Below are positions 19,104-28,333 of a stretch of DNA of 64,000 bases, in pieces. Made by a program: the position numbers and the translations under genes. Numbering within the stretch: position 1 is the stretch's first letter; every line of letters starts with the position of its first letter. The notes beneath the pieces were generated by a model. That model had not been told where the DNA came from. It saw only the letters and a list, made by a program, of their open reading frames with translations, and ran no database searches. This DNA comes from an uncultured Campylobacterales bacterium. GTDB lineage: Bacteria > Campylobacterota > Campylobacteria > Campylobacterales > Arcobacteraceae. The stretch spans positions 1-64,000 of the forward strand of contig CANNFB010000015.1 in assembly GCA_947503785.1 (NCBI GenBank), given 5' to 3'.

Positions 19104-19880
19104 ATGAAAAATAGATTAATAGAAATTATAAAAGAAGCTGGTGAAATATTTAAAGAAGGTTATTATTCAAAAAAAGATGTAACTTTTAAAGCAAAAAAAG
19201 ATTTAGTTACAAAATACGATGTTGCTGTTGAGAACTTTTTAAAAGAAAGATTTGAAAAAGAGTTTAGTGATTTTAATGTAATAGCAGAAGAGTCAGATAA
19301 TACAAATAAAATATTTTCAAATTCAATTATAGTAGACCCAATAGATGGAACTACAAACTTTGTAAATAAACTACCACATACTGCAATTTCCGTAGGAGTT
19401 TATAAAGATAAAAAACCATATATTGGAATTGTATATAATCCGATTTTAAATCAATTATACACTGCAGTTGTAGGTGAAGGTGCTTATTGTAATGGTGAAA
19501 AAATAGAAGTTTCAGAAGAAAGTGATTTTCAAAAAGCACTACTTTCAACTGGTTTTCCTTACTCCTCTGGGACTTGTGAAGATGACTTAAATGATGTTGT
19601 AGAAAAAATAAAACATATCTTGCCAAAATGTCAAGATATAAGAAGACTAGGTTCTGCCGCACTTGATTTATGTTATGTTGCCTCAGGCATTTATGAAGCA
19701 TATTATGAAATGAATTTAAAAGCATGGGATGTTAGTGCTGGGCTTATTATTTTACAAGAAGCAGGAGGAAAAGTATCTAATATAGATGGAAATGATTATG
19801 TATTATTTGAAAATAAATATATTGTTGCTAGTAATGGACATGTTCATAAAGAACTAATAGAAAATTTGAATTTTAAATAA
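19104..19880 (+). CDS. suhB: Inositol monophosphatase family protein (SuhB-like)
   Basis: A 258-residue metal-dependent phosphatase: the acidic EES near 68, DPIDGTTNFVN (about 82) and WDVSAGLIILQEAGG (about 210) supply the three metal sites. In bacteria such enzymes dephosphorylate inositol-1-phosphate or related sugars, and SuhB also acts in rRNA antitermination; which applies here is unclear. glmS starts 88 bases downstream behind its own promoter-like box. Confidence 0.88.
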   Translation: MKNRLIEIIKEAGEIFKEGYYSKKDVTFKAKKDLVTKYDVAVENFLKERFEKEFSDFNVIAEESDNTNKIFSNSIIVDPIDGTTNFVNKLPHTAISVGVYKDKKPYIGIVYNPILNQLYTAVVGEGAYCNGEKIEVSEESDFQKALLSTGFPYSSGTCEDDLNDVVEKIKHILPKCQDIRRLGSAALDLCYVASGIYEAYYEMNLKAWDVSAGLIILQEAGGKVSNIDGNDYVLFENKYIVASNGHVHKELIENLNFK

Positions 19881-19928
19881 AGAAAAATAATATTTTTACA
19901 AGAAAGATATTATTTAGTAAGTTTTAAG

Positions 19929-19934
19929 TATAAT
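19929..19934 (+). promoter_or_regulatory. Probable glmS -10 box (TATAAT)
   Basis: A perfect TATAAT, 34 bases before the glmS start codon, preceded by A/T-rich DNA without a clear -35, which is common in Campylobacterota. A 9-bp AT hairpin (aaataatat/atattattt, 19885-19915) just upstream may end suhB transcription. Confidence 0.5.
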
Positions 19935-19968
19935 CGCTAAATAAAATTTTACTAAAAGGTGTTACTAT

Positions 19969-21771
19969 ATGTGTGGAATAGTTGGTTATATAGGTAAAAA
20001 TGATACAACAAAGATATTATTAGATGGTTTAAAAGAGCTTGAATATAGAGGTTATGACTCTGCAGGAATTGCTGTTTTGGGTGATGATAAAATTGATGTA
20101 TTTAAAGCTTTAGGAAAATTACATAATTTAGAAGAAAAAGTAAATGCTAGCTCTTCAAGAGATTATGAATTAGGAATTGGCCACACAAGATGGGCAACTC
20201 ACGGGCAACCAACAGAACTTAACGCACACCCACACTTAGGTGAATACTCTTATGTAGTTCACAATGGGATTATTGAAAATTATAAAGAATTAAAAGAAGA
20301 ATTAATTAATCTTGGACATAAATTCGTATCACAAACTGATACTGAAGTTATTGTTCATTTATTTGAAAATTATAATAATAAACTAAATGATACAACAAAA
20401 GCTTTTCATAATACAATTGATAGATTAGAAGGTGCATTTTCTATACTTTTAATTACAAAAGCAGATCCATCAAAAATATTTTTCTTTAAACATGGAAGCC
20501 CTCTAATTGTTGCAAATGGTAAAGATGAAAATGAAGTATTATTTGCATCTTCTGATGCTCCTTTAATTGGTTTAGCTAATGATGTTGTTTATTTAGAAGA
20601 TGGAGTTGGTGGAATTGCAAGTGCTGAAGGAATTGAATTTTTTAATGACAATTATTCTTGGGCAACACTTCCAACATCTAAGCAATTTGCACAAAAAGAT
20701 GGTTTTAGATTCTTTATGGAAAAAGAAATCTATGAGCAAAGTGATGTTGTAAGTGATTGTATGCTTGGACGTTTAAATGATGATGAAATTTTATTTGATG
20801 AAATTGATAAGTCATTAATTGATGGAATTAATGAAATAAAAATTTGTGCTTGTGGAACTTCATATCATTCAGGACTAACAGCTTCATATCTTTTTGAGAG
20901 ATTATCAAAAGTTAAATGTAATGTTGAAATTGCAAGTGAATTTAGATATAAAGATCCTTTATTAACAAAAGATACTCTATTTATTGTAATTTCTCAAAGT
21001 GGAGAAACAGCAGATACTTTAGAAGCTTTAAAAATGGCAAAAGCAGCAGGACTTAAAACTCTTGTTATTTGTAATGTAGATAATTCTTCAATGACAAGAA
21101 CTGCTGATGCTACTATTTTAACGCGTGCAGGAATTGAAAAAGGTGTTGCATCTACTAAAGCATTTACAACTCAGACTGTTGTTTTATGGATGTTAGCACT
21201 TTATTTTGGAAAAGCAAATAATATTATAGAAAAAGATAAATTACAAAAAGAACTTCGTGCTTTAAGAGAAGTTCCAAAATCATTAATTATTGATGATGCT
21301 ATGCATGAAAAAACAAAAAGATTATCAAAAAGGTACCTACATGGTCATGGTTTCTTCTTTATAGGTAGGGATGTATTTTTCCCTCTTGCTTTAGAAGGAG
21401 CTTTAAAGCTTAAAGAAATATCATATTTACATGCAGAAGGTTATCCTGCAGGTGAAATGAAACATGGGCCAATTGCATTAGCTGATCCAGAGCTATTCAC
21501 TATTGCTTTAATGCCTCAAAATTTACTTTACGATAAAATAAAATCGAATGTTGAAGAATTAAGTGCTAGAGATAGTACTATTTGTTCTATATCACCACTT
21601 GATTTTGATTTAAGTGATGACTTTATTAAAATTAACGAAACTGATCATTATATGTTAGAATTTTTTGAAATGTTAATAGCTTTACAGTTATTATCAATGG
21701 AAATATCAGTTAGATTAGGAAACGATGTTGATATGCCAAGAAACTTGGCTAAATCAGTTACCGTAGAATAA
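19969..21771 (+). CDS. glmS: Glutamine-fructose-6-phosphate aminotransferase
   Basis: A 600-residue GlmS. The N-terminal glutaminase starts MCGIVGYIG with the nucleophile Cys2, followed by GIGHTRWATHG; two SIS sugar-isomerase domains follow (CGTSYHSG near 292, SQSGETADT near 342, and EGYPAGEMKHGP near 480), with the usual C-terminal LAKSVTVE. It makes glucosamine-6-phosphate for peptidoglycan and lipopolysaccharide. The short leader shows no glmS ribozyme. A stem at 21779-21811 (ttgctgtt/aacagcaa) may help end the transcript. Confidence 0.97.
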   Translation: MCGIVGYIGKNDTTKILLDGLKELEYRGYDSAGIAVLGDDKIDVFKALGKLHNLEEKVNASSSRDYELGIGHTRWATHGQPTELNAHPHLGEYSYVVHNGIIENYKELKEELINLGHKFVSQTDTEVIVHLFENYNNKLNDTTKAFHNTIDRLEGAFSILLITKADPSKIFFFKHGSPLIVANGKDENEVLFASSDAPLIGLANDVVYLEDGVGGIASAEGIEFFNDNYSWATLPTSKQFAQKDGFRFFMEKEIYEQSDVVSDCMLGRLNDDEILFDEIDKSLIDGINEIKICACGTSYHSGLTASYLFERLSKVKCNVEIASEFRYKDPLLTKDTLFIVISQSGETADTLEALKMAKAAGLKTLVICNVDNSSMTRTADATILTRAGIEKGVASTKAFTTQTVVLWMLALYFGKANNIIEKDKLQKELRALREVPKSLIIDDAMHEKTKRLSKRYLHGHGFFFIGRDVFFPLALEGALKLKEISYLHAEGYPAGEMKHGPIALADPELFTIALMPQNLLYDKIKSNVEELSARDSTICSISPLDFDLSDDFIKINETDHYMLEFFEMLIALQLLSMEISVRLGNDVDMPRNLAKSVTVE

Positions 21772-21867
21772 ATTCAACTTGCTGTTGTATTTGTTATTTT
21801 TTTAACAGCAAAATTGTAATTAAAAATAATGGAAAACAAAAATGGAAAACCTTAAAGGAAAACAAAC

Positions 21868-23076
21868 ATGGAAAACAAAAAACAGTATTTATTTACTTCA
21901 GAAGTAGTAAGCCCAGGTCACCCTGATAAATGTGCAGATATTATTGCGGATACTATTGTTGATAAATTAATTATTGAAGATAAAAACAGCAGAGTTGCAT
22001 CTGAAGTTTTTGTAGCAGGAAAAAATGTAATAATTGGTGGAGAAGTTAAATCAACTTGCCAATTATCTGATAAAGATTATGAAGATTTAGTTAAAGCAGC
22101 CCTTGCTAAAATTGGTTATGATGGAAAATCAAGCTTTACAAAAGAGCAGTGTTTACATCCAGATGATGTAAATGTTCAAGTATTATTAAACCAACAAAGT
22201 CCAGATATTTCACAAGGTGTTGATCAAACAACTGGAGATATAGGTGCTGGTGATCAAGGTATTATGTTTGGATTCGCTTCAACAGAAACTGCTGATTATA
22301 TGCCTGCAGCTATTTCTTATGCCCGAATGTTAAGTGATAAAGTTTATAATTATGCATTAAATCATAATCATAAACTAGGTGTAGATATTAAAACTCAAGT
22401 TACTGTTGATTATGGTACAAAAGAAAATTTTGAGAATTGTAAACCACAAAAAATACATACTATTGTAGTTTCAGCACCTTCAGTTGAGAGTATGGATATT
22501 ACAGAAGTAAGAGAGTTAATTCAAGGTTTAATTGATGATTCTGGACTTCCAACAAATATGTATGATAAAGATAGTACAATTATTCATATCAATCCAACGG
22601 GAAGATATGTAAGTCATTCATCTTTACATGATAGTGGTTTAACAGGAAGAAAACTTATTGTTGATTCTTTTGGAGGTTATTCACCAATAGGTGGAGGAGC
22701 ACAAAGTTCTAAAGATTATACAAAAGTTGATAGATCTGGTTTATATGCAGCACGTTGGATTGCAAAACATATTGTAGCTTCTGGACTTGCATTAAAGGCA
22801 GTTGTTCAAATATCATATGCAATTGGAGTAGCACGTCCAACTTCAGTTTCTGTTGATACAATGGGTACGTTTAAAAAATTAAATGATGATGAGTTATCTG
22901 AATTTGTTATGAATAGCTTTTCATTAACTCCTAAGTGGATTACTGATAAGTTTGCATTAGACAAGCCAAGTGAAGAGACTTTCCTTTATGCTGATGTTGC
23001 ATCACGTGGACAAGTTGGACAAAGTGATTACCCTTGGGAAAAACTTGACGAATTAGAAAAATTCACAAATTTATAA
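21868..23076 (+). CDS. metK: S-adenosylmethionine synthase
   Basis: A 402-residue MetK: TSEVVSPGHPDKCADIIADT at the start, the hexapeptide-like GAGDQGIMFG near 125, GGYSPIGGGAQSSKDYTKVDRS near 270 and a closing QSDYPWEKLDE. It makes SAM from methionine and ATP. Ribosome site AAAGGA with a 12-base spacer. The word ATGGAAAAC occurs at 21829, 21842 and the real start 21868; the first two lead to short frames. No SAM riboswitch fold is seen in the 96-base leader. Confidence 0.97.
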   Translation: MENKKQYLFTSEVVSPGHPDKCADIIADTIVDKLIIEDKNSRVASEVFVAGKNVIIGGEVKSTCQLSDKDYEDLVKAALAKIGYDGKSSFTKEQCLHPDDVNVQVLLNQQSPDISQGVDQTTGDIGAGDQGIMFGFASTETADYMPAAISYARMLSDKVYNYALNHNHKLGVDIKTQVTVDYGTKENFENCKPQKIHTIVVSAPSVESMDITEVRELIQGLIDDSGLPTNMYDKDSTIIHINPTGRYVSHSSLHDSGLTGRKLIVDSFGGYSPIGGGAQSSKDYTKVDRSGLYAARWIAKHIVASGLALKAVVQISYAIGVARPTSVSVDTMGTFKKLNDDELSEFVMNSFSLTPKWITDKFALDKPSEETFLYADVASRGQVGQSDYPWEKLDELEKFTNL

Positions 23077-23094
23077 GATAAAAAAGGATTTAGT

Positions 23095-23964
23095 ATGGAT
23101 TTAAAAAACTTATTTAGCAAAATATCATTTGATAGTGATTCAAAAGAACAAGCTACAAAAAAAGATGCTCCAAGTCATTGGGTAAAGTGTCCTGAATGTA
23201 GTTCCCTAATGTTCTTTAAAGAAGTAGAAAATCAAGATAATATATGTCCTAAATGTAATTTTCATATGAGAATTGGGGCAAAAAGAAGAATTGAAATTTT
23301 AGCAGATACAGGTACTTTTGTTGAATATGATGAAAATTTAAGACCTAACGATCCTTTAAAATTTGTAGATAAAACTTCTTATAAAAAGAGAGTTGAAGTA
23401 GCAGAGAAGAAAACAGGAAGAACATCTTCTGTTGTAAGTGGTGATTGTGAAATTAATGGAACGCCTGTTCAAATTGTAGTATTTGATTTTTCTTTTATGG
23501 GTGGATCATTAGGCTCAGTTGAAGGTGAGAAAATTGTAAGAGCTGTTAACAGAGCTATTGAAAAGCACCAAGGTCTTATTATTGTTTCAGCTTCAGGAGG
23601 TGCAAGAATGCAAGAATCAACTTTTGCTTTAATGCAAATGGCTAAAACTTCTGCAGCACTTAAAAGATTAGATCATTCAAAACTGCCTTTTATCTCAATT
23701 CTAACAGATCCTACAATGGGTGGTGTTTCAGCATCATTCGCCTTCTTAGGTGATATTATTATGGCTGAACCAGGTGCTTTAATTGGATTTGCAGGTCAAA
23801 GAGTTATTAAACAAACTATTGGAGCTGATTTACCAGAAGGGTTCCAGCGAGCTGAATTCTTACTTGAAAAAGGTTCAATAGATATGGTTGTAAATAGAGC
23901 TGATATGAAGCAAACATTATCTGATTTATTAAAAATGTTTAAAAAAGAGAAAATAGCAAACTAA
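23095..23964 (+). CDS. accD: Acetyl-CoA carboxylase carboxyltransferase subunit beta
   Basis: A 289-residue AccD. The N-terminal zinc ribbon has two CxxC pairs (CPEC near 33 and CPKC near 52), followed by the carboxyltransferase core with SASGGARMQES, LTDPTMGGVSASFAFLGD and ALIGFAGQRVI. With AccA it transfers carboxyl from biotin to acetyl-CoA, the first step of fatty acid synthesis. The next gene begins on the base after its stop, so the two are coupled. Confidence 0.96.
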   Translation: MDLKNLFSKISFDSDSKEQATKKDAPSHWVKCPECSSLMFFKEVENQDNICPKCNFHMRIGAKRRIEILADTGTFVEYDENLRPNDPLKFVDKTSYKKRVEVAEKKTGRTSSVVSGDCEINGTPVQIVVFDFSFMGGSLGSVEGEKIVRAVNRAIEKHQGLIIVSASGGARMQESTFALMQMAKTSAALKRLDHSKLPFISILTDPTMGGVSASFAFLGDIIMAEPGALIGFAGQRVIKQTIGADLPEGFQRAEFLLEKGSIDMVVNRADMKQTLSDLLKMFKKEKIAN

Positions 23965-24597
23965 ATGCTATCAAATTTTGAAGAGGCTTTAGGTTTTAAA
24001 CTTGAAGCCTCTACCTTTTTATATGTTTTATGTGATTATGAAACTCTTCTAAAAAAAAACATCTCAATTGAATCTTTTATAAATTTACGTAAAATAAAAG
24101 ATGTAAAACTTATTCAATATAAAGATCTGATATCTTCTGTTCAAACACAAAAAGAAAATTTAATCTTTTTAAAAAAATCTCTTAATATTCCAATTATAAT
24201 AAATGATAAAATTGAATTAATTGATTATTGTGATGGTTTACATTTAGAGCAAAAAAATCTTTCTTTAATACATAAAGATAAAAAACTTGCAATAAAATTA
24301 ATTAGAAGAAAAATAGAAAAAAAACTTTTAGTACTTTCAACTTCCTTAGAAATCGAAATATTAGAAGCAAATGAACTTGAGATTGATATGATTGAACTAG
24401 TAAAGTATAAAAAAATAAATACTAAAGATATTGGTAATATATTAGCTGAAAAAATAGTTTACTTAGCAAAAATATCTACTCATCCAATTTGTGTAATTAG
24501 TGAAATTGAAATTACAGATAAAATTAAAAACATTACTCTTAATACTGTAAGAAGTGGTTTTTATATGACTGAAAGGAATGCCTGTGGTAAAAATTAA
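23965..24597 (+). CDS. Degenerate thiamine-phosphate-synthase-like (ThiE/TenI) protein
   Basis: A 210-residue protein recognisable as a ThiE/TenI TIM barrel by LIQYKDL (place of the family VQLRxK), PIIINDKIELIDYCDGLHLEQKNL (family INDRxDLAxxxxADGVHLGQxDL). The Arg of the first motif and several phosphate-binding glycines are missing, so catalysis of thiamine phosphate synthesis is doubtful. It lies between accD (0 bases) and rlmH (overlap), a conserved-looking housekeeping context. A role as a divergent or regulatory homologue is inference. Confidence 0.6.
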   Translation: MLSNFEEALGFKLEASTFLYVLCDYETLLKKNISIESFINLRKIKDVKLIQYKDLISSVQTQKENLIFLKKSLNIPIIINDKIELIDYCDGLHLEQKNLSLIHKDKKLAIKLIRRKIEKKLLVLSTSLEIEILEANELEIDMIELVKYKKINTKDIGNILAEKIVYLAKISTHPICVISEIEITDKIKNITLNTVRSGFYMTERNACGKN

Positions 24598-25042
24598 TAT
24601 TTATTCTATAGTAAAACCATCAAAAGATGAGTTTGATATTTTAATAAAAGAGTTTATTAAGATGTCTTTAAAATATGCAAAAATTGAAGTTCATTATATT
24701 TTTAATAAATCAATTTCAAAAGCTCAAACTATTGGAGAAAAAGAAGCACAAAAATCTTATAGTGAAACTTATGAACCTTTACTAAAAGGTTATAATATTG
24801 CATTAGATGTTTTAGGAAAAAAATTAGACTCACATTCTTTTTCTAAAATATTAGAGGGTAAAAATGAAATAAATTTTTTTATTGGTGGTGCTTTTGGCTT
24901 TGAAAGAGAATTTTTAAAGAAATGTGATAGTATAATATCTTTAAGTGATTTAACAATGGCGCATAAAATAGCTAATATTGTCTTAACTGAACAGATCTTT
25001 AGAGGCCTTTGTATCATAAATAATCATCCGTATCATAAATAA
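24584..25042 (+). CDS. rlmH: 23S rRNA pseudouridine-1915 N3-methyltransferase
   Basis: A 152-residue SPOUT methyltransferase: INIYSIVKPSKDEF start, the knot core NFFIGGAFGFEREFLKKCD and SLSDLTMAHKIANIVLTEQIFRG, and the invariant C-terminal NNHPYHK. It modifies helix 69 of 23S rRNA on the 70S ribosome. I chose GTG 24584, six bases after AAAGGA; the in-frame ATG at 24578 directly abuts that site. It overlaps the ThiE-like gene by 14 bases. Confidence 0.93.
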   Translation: MVKINIYSIVKPSKDEFDILIKEFIKMSLKYAKIEVHYIFNKSISKAQTIGEKEAQKSYSETYEPLLKGYNIALDVLGKKLDSHSFSKILEGKNEINFFIGGAFGFEREFLKKCDSIISLSDLTMAHKIANIVLTEQIFRGLCIINNHPYHK

Positions 25043-25092
25043 TTTATAATATTTTTTGTATAATAGCAAAATTTTAAATTTAAGGGTACAAT

Positions 25093-25449
25093 GTGGCTAA
25101 CACGAAACAAGTTGAAGAGTTAAAACAAATTCTATTAGATAGAAAAGTATTAATCATAAAAAATATACAAGGAAGCCGAGATAGTATTGATTGTTTGAAG
25201 AATTCTGAATGTAAAGATGAATTTGATTATGCTGAGATATCTAGTGATAGTTTTAAAGAAGGCATTATTGCTAATCAACAGGTTAAAGAACTAGAAGAGA
25301 TTGAAGAAGCATTAAAACGAGTTGCTGATGGAAGTTATGGAACTTGTGATATGTGTGATGAATCAATAGCAATTGGAAGATTAAGAGCAAAACCATTCGC
25401 AAAGTTTTGTACACCGTGTAGAGAGATTTACGAAGCAGAAAAATTGTAA
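25093..25449 (+). CDS. dksA: DksA/TraR-family zinc-finger transcription factor
   Basis: A 118-residue DksA-type protein: an N-terminal helical hairpin with the acidic tip DEFDYAE near 44, then GTCDMCDESIAIGRL and FCTPCREIYE forming a four-Cys zinc finger. It binds RNA polymerase and mediates ppGpp-linked control. The start is GTG 25093; an ATG two bases upstream (25091) is out of frame. The shorter length than E. coli DksA (151) is usual in this phylum. Confidence 0.88.
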   Translation: MANTKQVEELKQILLDRKVLIIKNIQGSRDSIDCLKNSECKDEFDYAEISSDSFKEGIIANQQVKELEEIEEALKRVADGSYGTCDMCDESIAIGRLRAKPFAKFCTPCREIYEAEKL

Positions 25450-25462
25450 AAAGGATTTAATT

Positions 25463-26476
25463 ATGGGTTTTAAAAAATATATTGTTTTTTCAGTATTATT
25501 TATTGGGTTAATTTATGGATATACATTTAGTTTAGAGTTGGGGGATTTTAAAGTTACGATTCTTGATATCTCTCTGCTTTTACCAGTTGCAGTTTGGATT
25601 ATAGTTCCATTAGTTTTCTTATTTATAGCTACAATAGGACATATTCTATTTTATGGTTTAATAAATGTATTTAAACAAAGAGCAATAAATAAAGATAAAG
25701 AAACAATGGTGACTCTAATTAAATCAAATTTATTAGAAAAAAATCCTCCAAAAAGATTTAAAACAAAAGCTTTTAAAGAATTATCAGCAATTATTTCACA
25801 ATTAAAGTTAAATGTTAAAAGTGATACTTTTACTTCGTCAGATTCAGAGTTAAATAACTTAATTGCTAATATTCAAGATATTAAAGCAGGTAAGTTTGTA
25901 ACTGATAAATCATTAAAATTAAATGAGATGTCAGAGTTAGCGAACCAAAATTTAATTAACAAAGTTAATGAACAACCAGATTTTGCAGTTGATGTTCTTA
26001 AGAAAGTTGAAAATTATGCGCCAAATGTAGTTAGACAATCTTTTATAAATGTTATAAATGAAAAATCAATGACTACAATTAAAAAGCTTTACAAAAATGT
26101 AAAATTAGATAAAGATTTAGCAAGAAGATTATTCGAAAAAGATGCAGCTAATAATGATTTTGGTTTCTCTTCAGAAGAACTATCTAAAATTGTTAAAGAT
26201 TTAGAATATACAACTGAAGATTATCTTGCACTTGCTAGAAATTATGAATCAATTTTACAACCAGATCAAATTATTGCATTATTTGAAAAATTAAGTTCAG
26301 AAATTGATGAATCAACTCCTGCATACTTACATGTATTATTTGAGTATGAAATGATTGATAAAGTAAGAGAAATAGTTGACACTACGCCAGAAGGTGAATA
26401 TTCATCATTCAAAGCGCTTTTAGATTTAAAAGATGCTGGTAAACACTACGATTTAGAATCTATCTCTTATAAATAA
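25463..26476 (+). CDS. Membrane protein of unknown function
   Basis: A 337-residue protein with two N-terminal transmembrane segments (about 5-22 and 36-68) and a long, charged, mostly helical soluble part (about 75-335) with repeat-like helix pairs that may be TPR-like. I do not recognise a named family; it looks like an integral membrane protein conserved in Campylobacterota. It sits between a dksA-type gene and dusB, and its TAA shares a base with the ATG of dusB, so the two are co-translated. Confidence 0.8.
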   Translation: MGFKKYIVFSVLFIGLIYGYTFSLELGDFKVTILDISLLLPVAVWIIVPLVFLFIATIGHILFYGLINVFKQRAINKDKETMVTLIKSNLLEKNPPKRFKTKAFKELSAIISQLKLNVKSDTFTSSDSELNNLIANIQDIKAGKFVTDKSLKLNEMSELANQNLINKVNEQPDFAVDVLKKVENYAPNVVRQSFINVINEKSMTTIKKLYKNVKLDKDLARRLFEKDAANNDFGFSSEELSKIVKDLEYTTEDYLALARNYESILQPDQIIALFEKLSSEIDESTPAYLHVLFEYEMIDKVREIVDTTPEGEYSSFKALLDLKDAGKHYDLESISYK

Positions 26477-27414
26477 TGACAAAAAAAATCGATTTTAGCC
26501 AACCCTTAATGGTGTTGGCGCCACTTGCTGGTTATACTGACTTACCTTTTAGATCTGTAGTTAAAAAATTTGGTGCAGATATTACAATCTCTGAAATGAT
26601 TTCTTCAAATGCATTAGTTTATAAATCAGAAAAAACATTTAAAATGATAGAAAAATCTCCAAGCGAAGATCCTTATATTGTTCAAATTGCTGGAAATAGT
26701 CCTGAATTAGTTAGAGATGCAGTTTTAATGTTAAATGATATTGATGGAATTGATGGCATTGACTTAAACTGTGGATGTCCAGCTCCTAAAGTATTTTCTC
26801 ATGGTTCTGGTTCAAACTTACTTGGAGATTTAAAAAAACTTGAAAGTATTCTTTCAACTGTTAAAAAATATTCTACAAAACAATATACAAGTGCAAAAGT
26901 TAGAATTGGTGTTACTGATAAAATTCCAGTTGAAATTGCAAAAGCTGTTGAAGCTTGTGGCGTAGATTTTGTTTCAGTTCATGGAAGAACAAGAGCTGGA
27001 AAATATAAAGCTCCTGTAGATTATGATGCAATTAAAGCAATGAAAGAAGCCGTTAGTATTCCTGTTATTGCAAATGGTGATATTAAAGACTACAATAAAG
27101 CTAGAGAAGTTTTAGAATATACTAAAGCTGATGGTGTAATGATTGGTCGTGGTGCAATTGGACGACCTTGGATTTTTCATCAATTAAAACAAAATATTGA
27201 AGATAAAGATATATCTCAGAACTTAAAAAAAGAGATTATTTTAGAACACTTTGATGCAACACTTGATTTTCATGGAGAACATGGAACAGTTATGTTTAGA
27301 AAACTACTACATTCATACTCAAAAGGTTATACTGGAGCAAATGAATTTAGGGATTTAATCAATAAAATATCTGATCAAAAAGTTATGAGAGATATGATTG
27401 ATTCATTCTTTTAA
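26476..27414 (+). CDS. dusB: tRNA-dihydrouridine synthase
   Basis: A 312-residue Dus flavoenzyme: the opening PLAGYTDLPFR, the FMN-barrel motifs EMISSNAL and VQIAGNSPE, the catalytic Cys in IDLNCGCPAPKV (about 97), VHGRTRAGKYKAPVDY and DGVMIGRGAIGRPWIF. It reduces uridines in the tRNA D-loop. The closest type is DusB. The start ATG overlaps the preceding stop (TAATG). Confidence 0.94.
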   Translation: MTKKIDFSQPLMVLAPLAGYTDLPFRSVVKKFGADITISEMISSNALVYKSEKTFKMIEKSPSEDPYIVQIAGNSPELVRDAVLMLNDIDGIDGIDLNCGCPAPKVFSHGSGSNLLGDLKKLESILSTVKKYSTKQYTSAKVRIGVTDKIPVEIAKAVEACGVDFVSVHGRTRAGKYKAPVDYDAIKAMKEAVSIPVIANGDIKDYNKAREVLEYTKADGVMIGRGAIGRPWIFHQLKQNIEDKDISQNLKKEIILEHFDATLDFHGEHGTVMFRKLLHSYSKGYTGANEFRDLINKISDQKVMRDMIDSFF

Positions 27415-27508
27415 ATCTTCTTAATATTATTCATAATGTAATTTAGATAAAATATCTCACTTTTTATAAAATAATTAAATTTTATATAGTTAAATAAAAA
27501 GGAAATAT

Positions 27509-28330
27509 TTGTCTGAATACTATTTTGAATTAACAATTAATCCAAATAAAAATTATGAGCTTTTTTTAGATCTACTTACGTCATTAACAAATAATAATGC
27601 CATTGAAGAAATTAATGGAACATTAATTGCAAGAAGTGAAGATGATTTATCTAATGTTGAAGAGGGTATCTTACAGTTTGCAAAAGCTTTAGATATTAAG
27701 TGTACAACTACACATACAAAAAAAGAGAATATTGATTGGATAAAACAATATCAAGAATCAGTTAAATCTGTTGAAATTGGAAACTTCTATATTCGTCCTT
27801 CATGGGAAGAAAAGAAAGAGAAGAAAATTGATATTATAATTGATCCAGCACTGTCTTTTGGTTCTGGTCATCATGAAACAACTTCATCTTGTGTTGAAGC
27901 TATTGATAACTATGTTGATGAAAAATCAACAGTTTTAGATGTAGGAACAGGAAGTGGAATTTTAGCAATTGCAGCTGCAAAGAAAAATTGTGTTGTGGAT
28001 ATTTGTGATACAGATGAAGTTTGTATTAAAGATACTGCTAGTAATTTTGAATTAAATGCTGTTAAGTTTGATACTTCATGGATTGGATCTGCTAATAAAG
28101 CAAAAAAGAAATATGATGTAGTAATTGCAAATATTGTTGCTGATGTTTTAGCAATGATTGCAAAAGATTTAAAAAACTGTTTAAATGATAATGGTATATT
28201 AATAATTTCAGGTATTTTAGATAAACACATTGATAGAGTGTTAAACAAATTTAAAGACTTAAAACAAATAGAGCTTATTCATAAAAATGAATGGGTTACA
28301 GTTGTATTTAAAAATAATAAGGAGCTTTAG
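27509..28330 (+). CDS. prmA: Ribosomal protein L11 methyltransferase
   Basis: A 273-residue PrmA: an N-terminal substrate-recognition domain (about 1-90), then DPALSFGSGHHETTSS near 113, the SAM site VLDVGTGSGILAIAAAKK near 142 and VIANIVADVL near 208. It trimethylates L11. The start is TTG 27509, five bases after AAAAAGG. ftsH begins 3 bases after its stop, so the two are one operon. Confidence 0.94.
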   Translation: MSEYYFELTINPNKNYELFLDLLTSLTNNNAIEEINGTLIARSEDDLSNVEEGILQFAKALDIKCTTTHTKKENIDWIKQYQESVKSVEIGNFYIRPSWEEKKEKKIDIIIDPALSFGSGHHETTSSCVEAIDNYVDEKSTVLDVGTGSGILAIAAAKKNCVVDICDTDEVCIKDTASNFELNAVKFDTSWIGSANKAKKKYDVVIANIVADVLAMIAKDLKNCLNDNGILIISGILDKHIDRVLNKFKDLKQIELIHKNEWVTVVFKNNKEL

Positions 28331-28333
28331 TTT

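Noticed and set aside
19351-19725. 124-residue minus-strand ORF inside suhB
   Set aside because: His/Leu-rich shadow translation of a well-conserved phosphatase gene; no start signal.
21772-21867. Possible SAM riboswitch before metK
   Set aside because: The leader is only 96 bases, nearly all A/T, and shows no four-way-junction or GC-rich helices; only a weak 8-bp stem with a large loop.
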